Assembly: GCF_002709775.1 (NCBI RefSeq) | Contig: NZ_PAQR01000011.1 | Location: 101,306 to 165,305, forward strand | Length of the DNA: 64,000 nt | Direction of reading: 5' to 3' | DNA from: Thalassospira sp. | GTDB lineage: Bacteria; Pseudomonadota; Alphaproteobacteria; Rhodospirillales; Thalassospiraceae | Part shown: positions 52,554-59,890 of the stretch, in pieces | How the letters are laid out: each line of letters opens with the position of its first letter | Position numbering within the stretch: position 1 is the first letter of the stretch | Notes under the pieces: generated by a model | Told to the model about the DNA's origin: nothing | Databases searched by the model: none | What the model saw: only the letters and a program-made list of their open reading frames with translations | Translations under genes and position numbers: made by a program

Positions 52554-53660
52554 ATGGGATTGCGTTATCAGCCGCTTGCGGCCGGCATGAGCGTCGCGCG
52601 CGCCAGTACCAAGCTTGTGCGTGGCCCAAACGGCCTGCTTGAAATCCGCGCGGTGGATGAACCCGCCTATGATCATGACGGGCTTGGTAGGCGTCTGGGC
52701 CTTCTGATCGAGGGGGCGGCGACCAATTTGCTGCGCTACTCAACCGCCTTTGACAATGCGCTTTGGGAAAAGAACAGCGGGGTGACGGTTACCAGCAGCG
52801 CCGTTGCTGCCCCGGATGGCAGCCTGACCGCGATGCAGCTTGATCTGCCCGGCAGTTCTGCTGGTGCGGACGGGCTTTATCAGAATGTCGGTGGGCTTGT
52901 TGCCAGCGAAACCTATAGCTTTGCCGTCTGGATGCGGGCGGTATCGGGCACGGCCGATATCACGTTGGGCGGCATTGATGGGCCGTCCGCACATGGCTTT
53001 ACGGTGGATGAAAACTGGCAGCGGGTGTGGATCGCGGAACCGGCATCCGGCACCACGCGCTATCCGAAAATCAGCACGGCGATCAGTGCGCTTCCGGCCT
53101 CGATCCTCATCTGGAATGCGCAGCTTGAAGCCGGGCCTGCGCCGACCAGCGATATCATCAGCAACGGCATCCCGGCCGCGCGCGCCTGTGATGATGTGCG
53201 CATTAAACCCGGCGACTGGTTCGTCCAAGGGCGGGGGACATTGGTGTTTGATGTGCATACCGCGCGCGACTGGGCGGGTATCTGGCGGATCGTGCAGCTT
53301 TACGCATTAAGCCTCAATGATGATCATCTTGATCTTGGCTATGACAGCGACGCCGATCAGCTACGCATTTCGCTCCGCGTCGGCGGTGTGCCGATCGTCA
53401 CCCAGTCGCTTTACGGCCAGCTTTCCAAGGATAGCCGCCATCGCATCGCGCTGGCGTGGGAGGATGACGGGGTTGCGGTGGGGCTTAATGGCGTGGTGCT
53501 GTCCTCACCCGATGGCTTTGCCATGCCGCGCAATTTTTCCAACATCGTGTTGGGATCGTTTGGCGGCACGGAAAAGGCGATGAACGGGCATTTGCGCAAT
53601 CTTTCTTATTGGCCGGAAAAGCTTTCCAATGCGCGGTTGTCTGAGCTTTCAACGATCTAG
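52554..53660 (+). CDS. phage spike/fibre protein with LamG-like domain
   Basis: A 368-residue beta-rich protein. The segment GLLIEGAATNLLRYSTAFDNALWEKN in part is typical of phage head-spike-fibre proteins; a jelly-roll carbohydrate-binding-like domain follows (about 60-190). The C-terminal half looks like a concanavalin/LamG domain ending SNIVLGSFGGTEKAMNGHLRNLSYWP in part. ATG 52554 is chosen because GGAG lies nine bases upstream; 52545 would abut it. Likely surface binding. Confidence 0.8.
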   Translation: MGLRYQPLAAGMSVARASTKLVRGPNGLLEIRAVDEPAYDHDGLGRRLGLLIEGAATNLLRYSTAFDNALWEKNSGVTVTSSAVAAPDGSLTAMQLDLPGSSAGADGLYQNVGGLVASETYSFAVWMRAVSGTADITLGGIDGPSAHGFTVDENWQRVWIAEPASGTTRYPKISTAISALPASILIWNAQLEAGPAPTSDIISNGIPAARACDDVRIKPGDWFVQGRGTLVFDVHTARDWAGIWRIVQLYALSLNDDHLDLGYDSDADQLRISLRVGGVPIVTQSLYGQLSKDSRHRIALAWEDDGVAVGLNGVVLSSPDGFAMPRNFSNIVLGSFGGTEKAMNGHLRNLSYWPEKLSNARLSELSTI

Positions 53661-53669
53661 GGATAGGCG

Positions 53670-53990
53670 ATGCGTGAGACGGAAAATACCGATCCAATCG
53701 TCACCTTGCGGGCCGAACTGCTCCGTGATTTGCCCGGTGATATCAAGCGCGTGCGCAATGCCTATCGCCGGGCGGCACAGCAGGCAGCACTTCTGCGCGA
53801 GGCCAAGGATTTCAATGCGCATCAGGCGGCGTGCAAGGCGGCACTCGGGCATCTTGAGGGCTTGATCAAACTGCTGCGCTGGGCGTCTGAGGGGCAGGGG
53901 GGCGGGGAAGATAGCGCGGATAGTCCGAAAGAGACGCCGGTATCGGATCTGATCACCACGGCCCGACAGGCACTGGCTGAAACTAAATAA
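53670..53990 (+). CDS. putative small terminase subunit
   Basis: A 106-residue, mostly helical protein with long charged helices (IKRVRNAYRRAAQQAALLREAK, HQAACKAALGHLEGLIKLLR) and a flexible acidic tail. It has no recognised family motif. Position immediately before the large terminase gene, where T7-like phages carry the small subunit, is the main evidence. A DNA-binding helix-turn-helix is not obvious, so other packaging roles are possible. Confidence 0.6.
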   Translation: MRETENTDPIVTLRAELLRDLPGDIKRVRNAYRRAAQQAALLREAKDFNAHQAACKAALGHLEGLIKLLRWASEGQGGGEDSADSPKETPVSDLITTARQALAETK

Positions 53991-54011
53991 GCAAAGCGGA
54001 GGATGCGTTTC

Positions 54012-55505
54012 ATGGCTCTGGCCCGCTTCGCAGAATTCGTCTGGATATGGGATCAGATGTTGGGGCTTGGTCTGCCTGCCCATCATCGCAAGATGGCCGA
54101 TTGGCTGGAGGAGTGCTGGGAGAACGGCAAGCGCGAGATGCTTTTGATGGCGTTTCGTAATTCCGGCAAATCAACGCTGGTCGGGTTGTTTTGTGGCTGG
54201 TTGCTGTATCGGGATGCGGACTTGCGTATTCTGGTTCTGGCCGCCGATCTGGATCTGGCGAAAAAGATGGTGCGCAACGTCAAGCGCGTGGTTGAGCGCC
54301 ATCCGCTGATGGCATCGCTTTTGCCCGAAAAGCTTACTGATTGGGGGAGTGAGCGGTTTACGGTGGCGCGGGCGGCAGTATTGCGTGATCCGTCGATGCA
54401 GGCGGTGGGGATTGGTGGCAATATTACCGGGTCGCGCGCCGATATCGTCATTTGCGATGATGTTGAGGTGCCCAAAAACAGCGACACCGCCCATAAACGA
54501 TCCGAGCTGCGCGAAAAGCTTTCCGAGATTGCCTATGTGCTGGGTCCGACCGGCGCGCAGCTTTATGTCGGAACGCCGCATAGTTATTACTCGATCTACG
54601 CCAAGGAGGCCCGCGCCGAGGTTGGCGAGGTCGCGCCGTTTCTCGCGGGTTTTTCACGCTTTGAGCTGCCCATCGTCAATAAGGACGGGACATCGAACTG
54701 GCCGGAGCGGTTTGATATCGCGGCGATCACGGCCATGCGTGCTCGCACCCCGGAGCGCAAGTTTCAAAGCCAGATGATGCTTGAAATGATGGCGCCGGTG
54801 GCAGGCATCCTCGACCCCGCAAAACTGCGGTTCTATGACGGCGCGGCCGAGATCACCCAAGGCAATGGCCGCATGACGCTTCGCATTGGCGGGCGTACCA
54901 TGGTTGCCAGCGCCTGTCATTTCGATCCGAGTTTCGGGTCGCTTCGCGGCGACGGCGCTGTGGTGGCGTGCGTTTATATCTGTGATCAGGGTGAGTACTG
55001 GCTGCAGGATATGGCCTGGTTGCGGGCATCTGATCCGGCGACAAACGGCGATATGCCCTGGCGCGATGAGGCCAGCCAGCTTTGTGCGCAGGTCGCAGAT
55101 TTTATGGCGCGCCACCATTTGCCGTCGGTCCGGGTCGAGACCAATGGCATTGGCCGGTTCCTGCCCAATATCCTCAGGCGTGAACTGAAATCAATCGGAT
55201 GGGCGGCCAGCGTCGTAGAACATTATGAAACTACCAACAAAGCCACCCGGATCGAGGATGCCTTTGGCGCAGTGATGGGGGCGGGGTTGTTGCATGTGCA
55301 TGAGGGCGTTCGCCGCACACCGTTCGTGGGCCAGATGCGCGATTGGCATCCCGATGGCAATGGGCTGGATGACGGGCTTGATGCGGTGGCGGGCTGCATC
55401 TTGCATGATCCGGTGCGCCTGCCACGGGTCGACATGCCGATCAAACGGGCCGACTGGCGGGGGAAAAGCGAGATTTTCCGGGCCGAGAGCCAATTCAATC
55501 CGTGA
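54012..55505 (+). CDS. terminase large subunit (TerL)
   Basis: A 497-residue packaging motor. ATPase: Walker A-like FRNSGKST (48-55) and Walker B VICDDVE (D149, D150, E152). Nuclease domain: first acidic position D305 in HFDPSFGSL, later VRVETNGIGR and DGLDDGLDAVAG-like acidic end (here GLDDGLDAVAG). All key residues are present, so it may be active. ATG 54012 is preferred because GGAGG ends nine bases before it, while 54003 directly abuts that site. It drives DNA into preformed heads. Confidence 0.93.
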   Translation: MALARFAEFVWIWDQMLGLGLPAHHRKMADWLEECWENGKREMLLMAFRNSGKSTLVGLFCGWLLYRDADLRILVLAADLDLAKKMVRNVKRVVERHPLMASLLPEKLTDWGSERFTVARAAVLRDPSMQAVGIGGNITGSRADIVICDDVEVPKNSDTAHKRSELREKLSEIAYVLGPTGAQLYVGTPHSYYSIYAKEARAEVGEVAPFLAGFSRFELPIVNKDGTSNWPERFDIAAITAMRARTPERKFQSQMMLEMMAPVAGILDPAKLRFYDGAAEITQGNGRMTLRIGGRTMVASACHFDPSFGSLRGDGAVVACVYICDQGEYWLQDMAWLRASDPATNGDMPWRDEASQLCAQVADFMARHHLPSVRVETNGIGRFLPNILRRELKSIGWAASVVEHYETTNKATRIEDAFGAVMGAGLLHVHEGVRRTPFVGQMRDWHPDGNGLDDGLDAVAGCILHDPVRLPRVDMPIKRADWRGKSEIFRAESQFNP

Positions 55506-55810
55506 GAACGGGTCTTCAATCCGTGAGGGAAGAAAAACTTTCCCACAATGCCAAATGGTTAGCGGTGCCCTTTATCACATTTGTGAAATGTTCATGGAAA
55601 ATTCAGCTTTGAACCCTACGTTTATTATATGAAAGAATAGTAAGGAATTTTTCTTCCTATACCAAAGTGAGTATTTAAGCCAGATAAGCAGAGGTCCCGG
55701 CGCACAGATGCCGGACCGGGAAACGGCCAAAGATCATTTGTTGATCCATTTCGCAGTACAGGAAAACAAGACGTCCATGTGGGCGCACCTGACTGTCAGG
55801 AGGCCTGACC
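55506..55810. other. 305-base gap after TerL, AT-rich centre
   Basis: No gene recognised. The stretch 55570-55680 is AT-rich (TTTATTATATGAAAG) and lies in front of a gene unlike its neighbours, so it probably brings a promoter for that gene. A GGGAA...TTCCC hairpin near 55526-55546 has no U tract. Confidence 0.5.
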
Positions 55811-56116
55811 ATGTTGAAAACACTGAGCTTGATCGCTGTGGTGGCAGGTGCCGTTGCAGTTACCATTCCCCAAGCCTCGGCATCCCCGGTCTGCGGGGAT
55901 CGATCCAAGGTGATCGATAGCCTGAGCGCGAAATATTCCGAAGAACCGGTTGCGGTGGGTGTTACGTCCAATGGCGGCGTGATCGAGGTGCTCAAAGCGC
56001 CCGATGGTCAGACCTGGACCATCCTGTTTACCTATCCGTCCGGTCCAAGCTGCCTTGTCGCCTCTGGCGAGGCCTGGCAGGACCTGGAAGAAAAGCTTAA
56101 GGGCCCGGCAGCCTAG
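55811..56116 (+). CDS. small exported protein of unknown function (cargo candidate)
   Basis: A 101-residue protein with a clear signal peptide (KTLSLIAVVAGAVAVTIPQ, cleavage near ASA|SPV). Mature part: two cysteines (C28 and C81, possibly one disulphide), SLSAKYSEEPVAVGV, GGVIEVLKAPDGQTWTILF, and VASGEAWQDLEEKL at the end. It looks like a host periplasmic protein rather than a phage structural one. It has its own AT-rich upstream region and its own terminator between the packaging and lysis genes, as a moron would. Confidence 0.75.
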   Translation: MLKTLSLIAVVAGAVAVTIPQASASPVCGDRSKVIDSLSAKYSEEPVAVGVTSNGGVIEVLKAPDGQTWTILFTYPSGPSCLVASGEAWQDLEEKLKGPAA

Positions 56117-56200
56117 ATTTGATGCCGGTCGCCTCCTGAATGCTTTGATCGCTTCTCCAGCCCGCGGGGTGTTGCCCCGGGTGGAGGCGCGGTCGACCTG

Positions 56201-56230
56201 ACCCGCAAGCCGTTGGTTTGCGGGTTTTTC
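56201..56230 (+). terminator. intrinsic terminator after the exported cargo gene
   Basis: ACCCGCAA (56201-56208) and TTGCGGGT (56218-56225) pair perfectly and are followed by TTTTTC. Together with the upstream AT-rich region it makes the cargo gene an independent transcription unit. Confidence 0.8.
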
Positions 56231-56281
56231 TTTGTCTGTGATGAGCTTGAGCAAAACACCCCTGTTTTTCGTCCTGAATGG

Positions 56282-56348
56282 ATCCCCGCCTTCGCGGGGA
56301 TGACGGTTTTGGTGCCCCTTTATTCGTCATGCCCGCGCAGGCGGGCAT
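56282..56348. repeat. BIME-like pair of REP palindromes (copy E)
   Basis: ATCCCCGCCTTCGCGGGGAT at 56282-56301 and ATGCCCGCGCAGGCGGGCAT at 56329-56348, inverted, with ATGACG and CGTCAT facing each other. They sit directly before the lysis genes. Confidence 0.78.
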
Positions 56349-56394
56349 CCATGGCTGATTTTCCTGTTCTGACTTTTTCCAAATCGAGGCCCCC

Positions 56395-56718
56395 ATGACC
56401 CTGCCTGTGACCCAGACGGTTGATGTGATCTGGTGGATCACGGCTGTTGAAATCCCTGCTGTCGCCAGCCTGTTCTGGCTGCATTGGCGCATGCGATCCG
56501 AGCTGCTGGGTCGTGTTGAACAGCTGCGCACCCGCGCGGAAACCGATGCCAGCGATCTGCGCGATGCCTTGGCGGCGTTTAAGCTCGATGTCGCGCGCAA
56601 CTATGTCTCCATCCCCTATCTCAAGGATGTCGAAAAACGCCTGACCGGCCATTTGCTCCGGATCGAGGCCAAGCTCGACATGCCCCCAATCCCCGGCAAA
56701 AAGGATCTGAGCCTATGA
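56395..56718 (+). CDS. membrane-anchored coiled-coil protein of the lysis module
   Basis: A 107-residue protein with an N-terminal membrane helix (DVIWWITAVEIPAVASLFWL) and then a charged coiled coil (RSELLGRVEQLRTRAETDAS, AFKLDVARNYVSIPYLKDVE). This resembles DUF2730-like or inner-spanin-like proteins, which are found next to endolysin genes. The stop overlaps the endolysin start (ATGA), so it is translationally coupled to it. No spanin outer partner was found. Confidence 0.72.
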   Translation: MTLPVTQTVDVIWWITAVEIPAVASLFWLHWRMRSELLGRVEQLRTRAETDASDLRDALAAFKLDVARNYVSIPYLKDVEKRLTGHLLRIEAKLDMPPIPGKKDLSL

Positions 56719-57176
56719 CAGAATTGCAAACCCTGACAGCACAGCCACTCACCGATCCCGATGCCCTGTCCGAGGTCGAAGTGCTGGCCCGAACCCTTTA
56801 TGGCGAGGCACGCGGCGAAGAACTCGCCGGGATTGAGGCCGTGGCAGCCGTCATCCTCAACCGGGTGGCGTTTGCCAAACAACGTGGGCGTTATTGGTGG
56901 GGCAATGACGTGAAATCGGTCTGCCTGAAACCGGCACAGTTTTCGTGCTGGAACAAAGCCGACCCCAACCGCAAGAAGCTTCTGGCACTCAGCCCGCGCG
57001 ATCCGGCCTATCGTCTGTGCAAACGCATCACCAAGCGCGCGGTGGCGGGGGAGCTTCCCGACCCGACCGATGGCGCCACCCACTATCACACCCATGCGGT
57101 CGACCCGTTCTGGGCGCGCGGCCATGTGCCGGTGGCCGAGATTGGGAACCACCTATTTTACAAAGATATTGGATAG
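56715..57176 (+). CDS. cell wall hydrolase (SleB/Hydrolase_2-type endolysin)
   Basis: A 153-residue peptidoglycan hydrolase. The family core is clear: LARTLYGEARGEELAGIEAVAAVILNR in part (first catalytic Glu in GEARGE), then CLKPAQFSCWN, and THYHTHAVDPFWARGHVPVAEIGNHLFY in part. No signal peptide is seen, so release depends on the neighbouring holin. It opens the wall for particle release. Confidence 0.92.
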   Translation: MTELQTLTAQPLTDPDALSEVEVLARTLYGEARGEELAGIEAVAAVILNRVAFAKQRGRYWWGNDVKSVCLKPAQFSCWNKADPNRKKLLALSPRDPAYRLCKRITKRAVAGELPDPTDGATHYHTHAVDPFWARGHVPVAEIGNHLFYKDIG

Positions 57177-57187
57177 GGAGGTCCCTC

Positions 57188-57676
57188 ATGATCCCAGCAT
57201 TGCTTGCCCAGATCGGCCTGCCGCTTTTGATGAAGGCGGTGGGGGCGGGGCTTGATCATATCGACAACCCGATCGCCAAAACGGCGGCCGAGGGCCTCAA
57301 ACAGGTCGAAAAAGCGGTCACCAAGGGCGACGTCACCCCGGAGCAAATCCATGCTGCCAACCGTCACACCGAACGCATGGCCGAAATCGAACTGGCCCGC
57401 GATACCGAAACGCTTAAATCGGTCAACCGCACCATCCGGGCCGAAGTCGCCAGCGAAGATGCGTTTGTGCGGCGCTGGCGCCCCAGCTTCGGCTACGCCG
57501 TCGCCCTCACCTGGATCATGACCATGGGCGCAATTGCCTACGCCATTATCCTAACCCCACTTCAAGCCCCGTCCATCATCGCCGCCCTGGTCAATACCAG
57601 TCCGATCTGGGGCATTGCACTCGGGGTTTTGGGTGTGAGTGTGGTGAAACGAAGTGCGGATAAGAAGTTGAGTTAA
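57188..57676 (+). CDS. holin-like protein, GTA 3TM holin family
   Basis: A 162-residue protein. After an amphipathic start (MIPALLAQIGLPLLMKAVGAGLD in part) and a charged helical stretch, RRWRPSFGYAVALTWIMTMG opens two C-terminal membrane helices ending SPIWGIALGVLGVSVVKRS. The WRP-x-x-G motif before the helices is typical of the GTA_holin_3TM family first named in a gene transfer agent. ATG 57188 starts 11 bases after the endolysin stop. The stop overlaps the next, convergent gene. Confidence 0.87.
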   Translation: MIPALLAQIGLPLLMKAVGAGLDHIDNPIAKTAAEGLKQVEKAVTKGDVTPEQIHAANRHTERMAEIELARDTETLKSVNRTIRAEVASEDAFVRRWRPSFGYAVALTWIMTMGAIAYAIILTPLQAPSIIAALVNTSPIWGIALGVLGVSVVKRSADKKLS

Positions 57677-58404
57677 TTATTGGGTTTTGGGGAAGCCTGA
57701 AGCCGGTAGGCTTCCATCGGGTAGGACATAAAATATACTTCAGAAAAACCCCCGAGATCGAAAAGCTTAGCAATAGGTGAAGTTAGAATTAGTTTGCCAC
57801 TATGCTTAGTTCGGTTCGCTGAGAGAAGGAGGCGAATATCCGATCCAGCATTGTTCCTGTAGACATCAAGCTTGCTGCTTTTCATGTCTATTGCAGATTG
57901 GATTAGGTCTCCCGGGGCATGATGCACAAGGCCGACCAAATCGTTTACCACATACCAACGTGAATGAATTTCCTTGGTTAACCAGACTTTAGTACCGCAT
58001 TTCAGTTCGACCTGATTGTGATAACCAATTTCTTCAAGGTGGAGATTTTCAGAGATTAATGCTTCCTCAAGCTGATTTAATTCTTCAACGGATATGTTGC
58101 CGTGTTGAGGGCGCCGAACCAATCTTACGTGTAATGCAAACCCAAGTTGTTTCTGAAAGTTATGAGCGAATTTTTCGAGCTCTTTGCTGCGATAGTTTTC
58201 CGCTTTCTTAAGTTTAGAACCTGAGTTTCGTCGGTTGTCGTCCACGAAAATTTCGCGAACTTCTAGTCCGAATACTTGTGACTTTTCTTTCAGGATAAAG
58301 TCAGGTTGCTCACGCTGCTCAATGATCTTCCATTCTGTGCCCAACAGTTTTGACGCCTTTAGTACGAATTCTTTTTCGCGATGCTTTTGGTGTTCTCTTG
58401 TCAT
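57673..58404 (-). CDS. AT-rich hypothetical protein, possible PD-(D/E)XK-like nuclease
   Basis: A 243-residue soluble protein unlike its neighbours in composition: I count 26 G/C in the 60 bases 57781-57840, against 38 in 60 at 58561-58620. The N-terminal part shows EWKIIEQREQPDFILKEK then VFGLEVREIF, an order (Asp, then Glu-x-Glu) seen in PD-(D/E)XK nucleases, with K and R nearby but no certain catalytic lysine. The rest is unrecognised. The start overlaps the stop of 58401-58796, so both are co-translated. Its stop overlaps the holin stop. Acquired DNA at the edge of the phage-like block is likely. Confidence 0.72.
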   Translation of the reverse strand: MTREHQKHREKEFVLKASKLLGTEWKIIEQREQPDFILKEKSQVFGLEVREIFVDDNRRNSGSKLKKAENYRSKELEKFAHNFQKQLGFALHVRLVRRPQHGNISVEELNQLEEALISENLHLEEIGYHNQVELKCGTKVWLTKEIHSRWYVVNDLVGLVHHAPGDLIQSAIDMKSSKLDVYRNNAGSDIRLLLSANRTKHSGKLILTSPIAKLFDLGGFSEVYFMSYPMEAYRLQASPKPNN

Positions 58405-58796
58405 TGGTTGCTGCTTAAGTGGCTAAGAAACGCCGCAACGTCTTTTGCCGAATACCCCAACAACTCCCCCATCCGCGCCGAATCTGCATCATGATCCTTG
58501 ACCGTTCCGGCGCATAGATTGCGGCACATCACCAACGCTTCCTCGATCCGCCATTCCTCGCCGGGCAGGGCGAAGAACAGGTAGCGCATGGCATAGGGTG
58601 GGCGGGGGATGATTTCCTCAACGCGGATGATCCGGCCTGATTTGACATGCGGGGCGAAATCGGCGTCAGGGAAATAGTCGCTGACATGAACCGCGTCCGA
58701 GAACATCGCCATCGGCTTTGTTCCGGCCAGCATTAGCTCCAGTTCACGGTCATTGTGCGGGCCGATGCCCGGCGGGAGTTCGAAATCATCATCCAT
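58401..58796 (-). CDS. hypothetical protein coupled to the AT-rich gene
   Basis: A 131-residue acidic protein: PPGIGPHNDRELELMLAGTKPMAMF, then YFPDADFAPHVKSGRII, YAMRYLFFALPGEEWRIEEAL and a C-terminal helical end (RMGELLGYSAKDVAAFLSHL), shown in part. No known family was recognised. Its GC content is normal for the window, unlike the downstream partner. Overlapping stop and start (58401-58404) tie the two in translation. Confidence 0.72.
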   Translation of the reverse strand: MDDDFELPPGIGPHNDRELELMLAGTKPMAMFSDAVHVSDYFPDADFAPHVKSGRIIRVEEIIPRPPYAMRYLFFALPGEEWRIEEALVMCRNLCAGTVKDHDADSARMGELLGYSAKDVAAFLSHLSSNQ

Positions 58797-58838
58797 GCTT
58801 CAAGTTTGCCATGAAAGTCATTTGAAGCACAGGGAGGA

Positions 58839-58879
58839 CGTTTCTGCGGGCATTTGGGATTGGCTTGCCCGCAGAAACG
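58839..58879. other. perfect 14-base inverted repeat (terminator-like)
   Basis: CGTTTCTGCGGGCA at 58839-58852 and TGCCCGCAGAAACG at 58866-58879 form a perfect stem with a 13-base loop. It lies just downstream of the PhzF stop. No U tract follows on either strand, so function as terminator, RNA stabiliser or protein site is open. Confidence 0.6.
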
Positions 58880-58896
58880 CTTGTTTCGGGTGCTGA

Positions 58897-59817
58897 TTAC
58901 AGCGCAATCTCAAGGTTCTTCATCACCTTGCCCTGACCGCCTGCCAGAAGGCCGGTGATGCGGTTTTCTTTAAGGTCGAGGGTGACCTTGATCTGGCTGG
59001 GGGACGGTTCCGTCATGAATTCACCCTGGGCGATCAGGAAGGTGTCCTTTTTGATGTCCAGCAGATCATGGAGCACGCAGGCCAGCGGGCCGGCGGCCAT
59101 GCCGGTGGCGGCTTCCTCGGCAATGCCATAGCGCGGGGCGAACATGCGGGTGGTGGCGTCAATGCCTGCGTCGTCAGCGTCACCGGTTTCGGTGGTGAAG
59201 ATGTAATAGCCGATCAGGTCCAGCTTCTCGCTGATCGCGTTGATGGCGTCCTGATCGGGTGTGATGTTGGCGAGCGTCGCCTGATCTTTCACCGCAATGA
59301 CGATGAAGTTATTGCCCGTGTTGACCAGCACCGGACGGGCGCGGTCATCAAGGTCATCGGACGTGATCGCAAGCGATTTCAGCACATCGCACAGCGTGAC
59401 ACCGTGATCGGGCCAACTGCTGGCCGGGGTGTAGGTTGGGGCGAGTTGCTCCATATAGGCCATGCCGTGATCAAGGATGATCTTGCGCGGGCCGTCGACG
59501 GTTTCCTTGGATGTTTCACCATCGCCAAAGCGTTCCAGTTCGGCGAGGTAGGAGAAGGTCGCGATGGTCGCGTGGCCGCAATGGGCGATGCGTTTGGTCG
59601 GGGTGAAGAAATCAAGCTTGATGCCGCAGCTCTCGGATTTCGAGACAAAGGCGGTTTCCGACAGGCCGACTTTCTGCGCGATCAAAAGCTTTTGCGCGTC
59701 GCTATATTGGTCGGCATCGAGCACGACACCGGCCGGGTTGCCGCCCGTTCCGTTTTTCACAAAGGCATTGACGATCTGGACCGGGACGGTTTGGGTATTT
59801 TCTTGAGATGTACTCAT
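58897..59817 (-). CDS. PhzF-family isomerase
   Basis: A 306-residue protein with the duplicated diaminopimelate-epimerase-like fold of PhzF. Seen: VNAFVKNGTGGNPAGVVL in the first domain, the catalytic-type Glu E54 in GLSETAFV, RIAHCGHATIATF near 76-88, and RMFAPRYGIAEEAATGMAAGPLA in part in the second domain. In phenazine producers PhzF isomerises dihydro-hydroxyanthranilate; elsewhere substrates are unknown, and no other phenazine genes are nearby. It is divergent from a LysR gene, which probably controls it. Confidence 0.9.
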   Translation of the reverse strand: MSTSQENTQTVPVQIVNAFVKNGTGGNPAGVVLDADQYSDAQKLLIAQKVGLSETAFVSKSESCGIKLDFFTPTKRIAHCGHATIATFSYLAELERFGDGETSKETVDGPRKIILDHGMAYMEQLAPTYTPASSWPDHGVTLCDVLKSLAITSDDLDDRARPVLVNTGNNFIVIAVKDQATLANITPDQDAINAISEKLDLIGYYIFTTETGDADDAGIDATTRMFAPRYGIAEEAATGMAAGPLACVLHDLLDIKKDTFLIAQGEFMTEPSPSQIKVTLDLKENRITGLLAGGQGKVMKNLEIAL

Positions 59818-59890
59818 GACTCTATTCCTGCTAAAATCTGTGTTGAAGCTATTTTAATCGTTTCGGCAGGGATTCTGGACTCATATATAG

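Larger units (their letters stand above)
40416..57676 (+). mobile_element. T7/podovirus-like morphogenesis and lysis cluster (prophage remnant or domesticated particle)
   Basis: All certain genes run in one direction and follow T7 late order: portal, scaffold, capsid, tail tubular A and B, internal virion-like protein, fibre, small and large terminase, lysis. Replication, RNA polymerase, integrase and lysogeny genes are not present between the flanking host-type genes, and no large gp15/gp16-like ejection proteins are seen. Host-type REP palindromes occupy four gaps. The edges are set by the first phage-like gene and the holin stop; no attachment sites were found, so true ends are uncertain. 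Confidence 0.8.

Noticed and set aside
51105..53660. Diversity-generating retroelement linked to the fibre genes, considered because a Bbp19-like gene suggests BPP-1-type relatives
   Set aside because: No reverse transcriptase gene and no template/variable repeat pair were seen anywhere in the window.
41479..56348. Repeated GC-rich palindromes considered as a CRISPR array
   Set aside because: Copies are kilobases apart, paired and inverted, with no regular spacers and no cas genes; they fit REP/BIME elements.
57691..57715. Hairpin GGAAGCCT...AGGCTTCC considered as the terminator of the lysis genes
   Set aside because: It lies inside the 3' coding end of the convergent gene and has no U tract on either strand.
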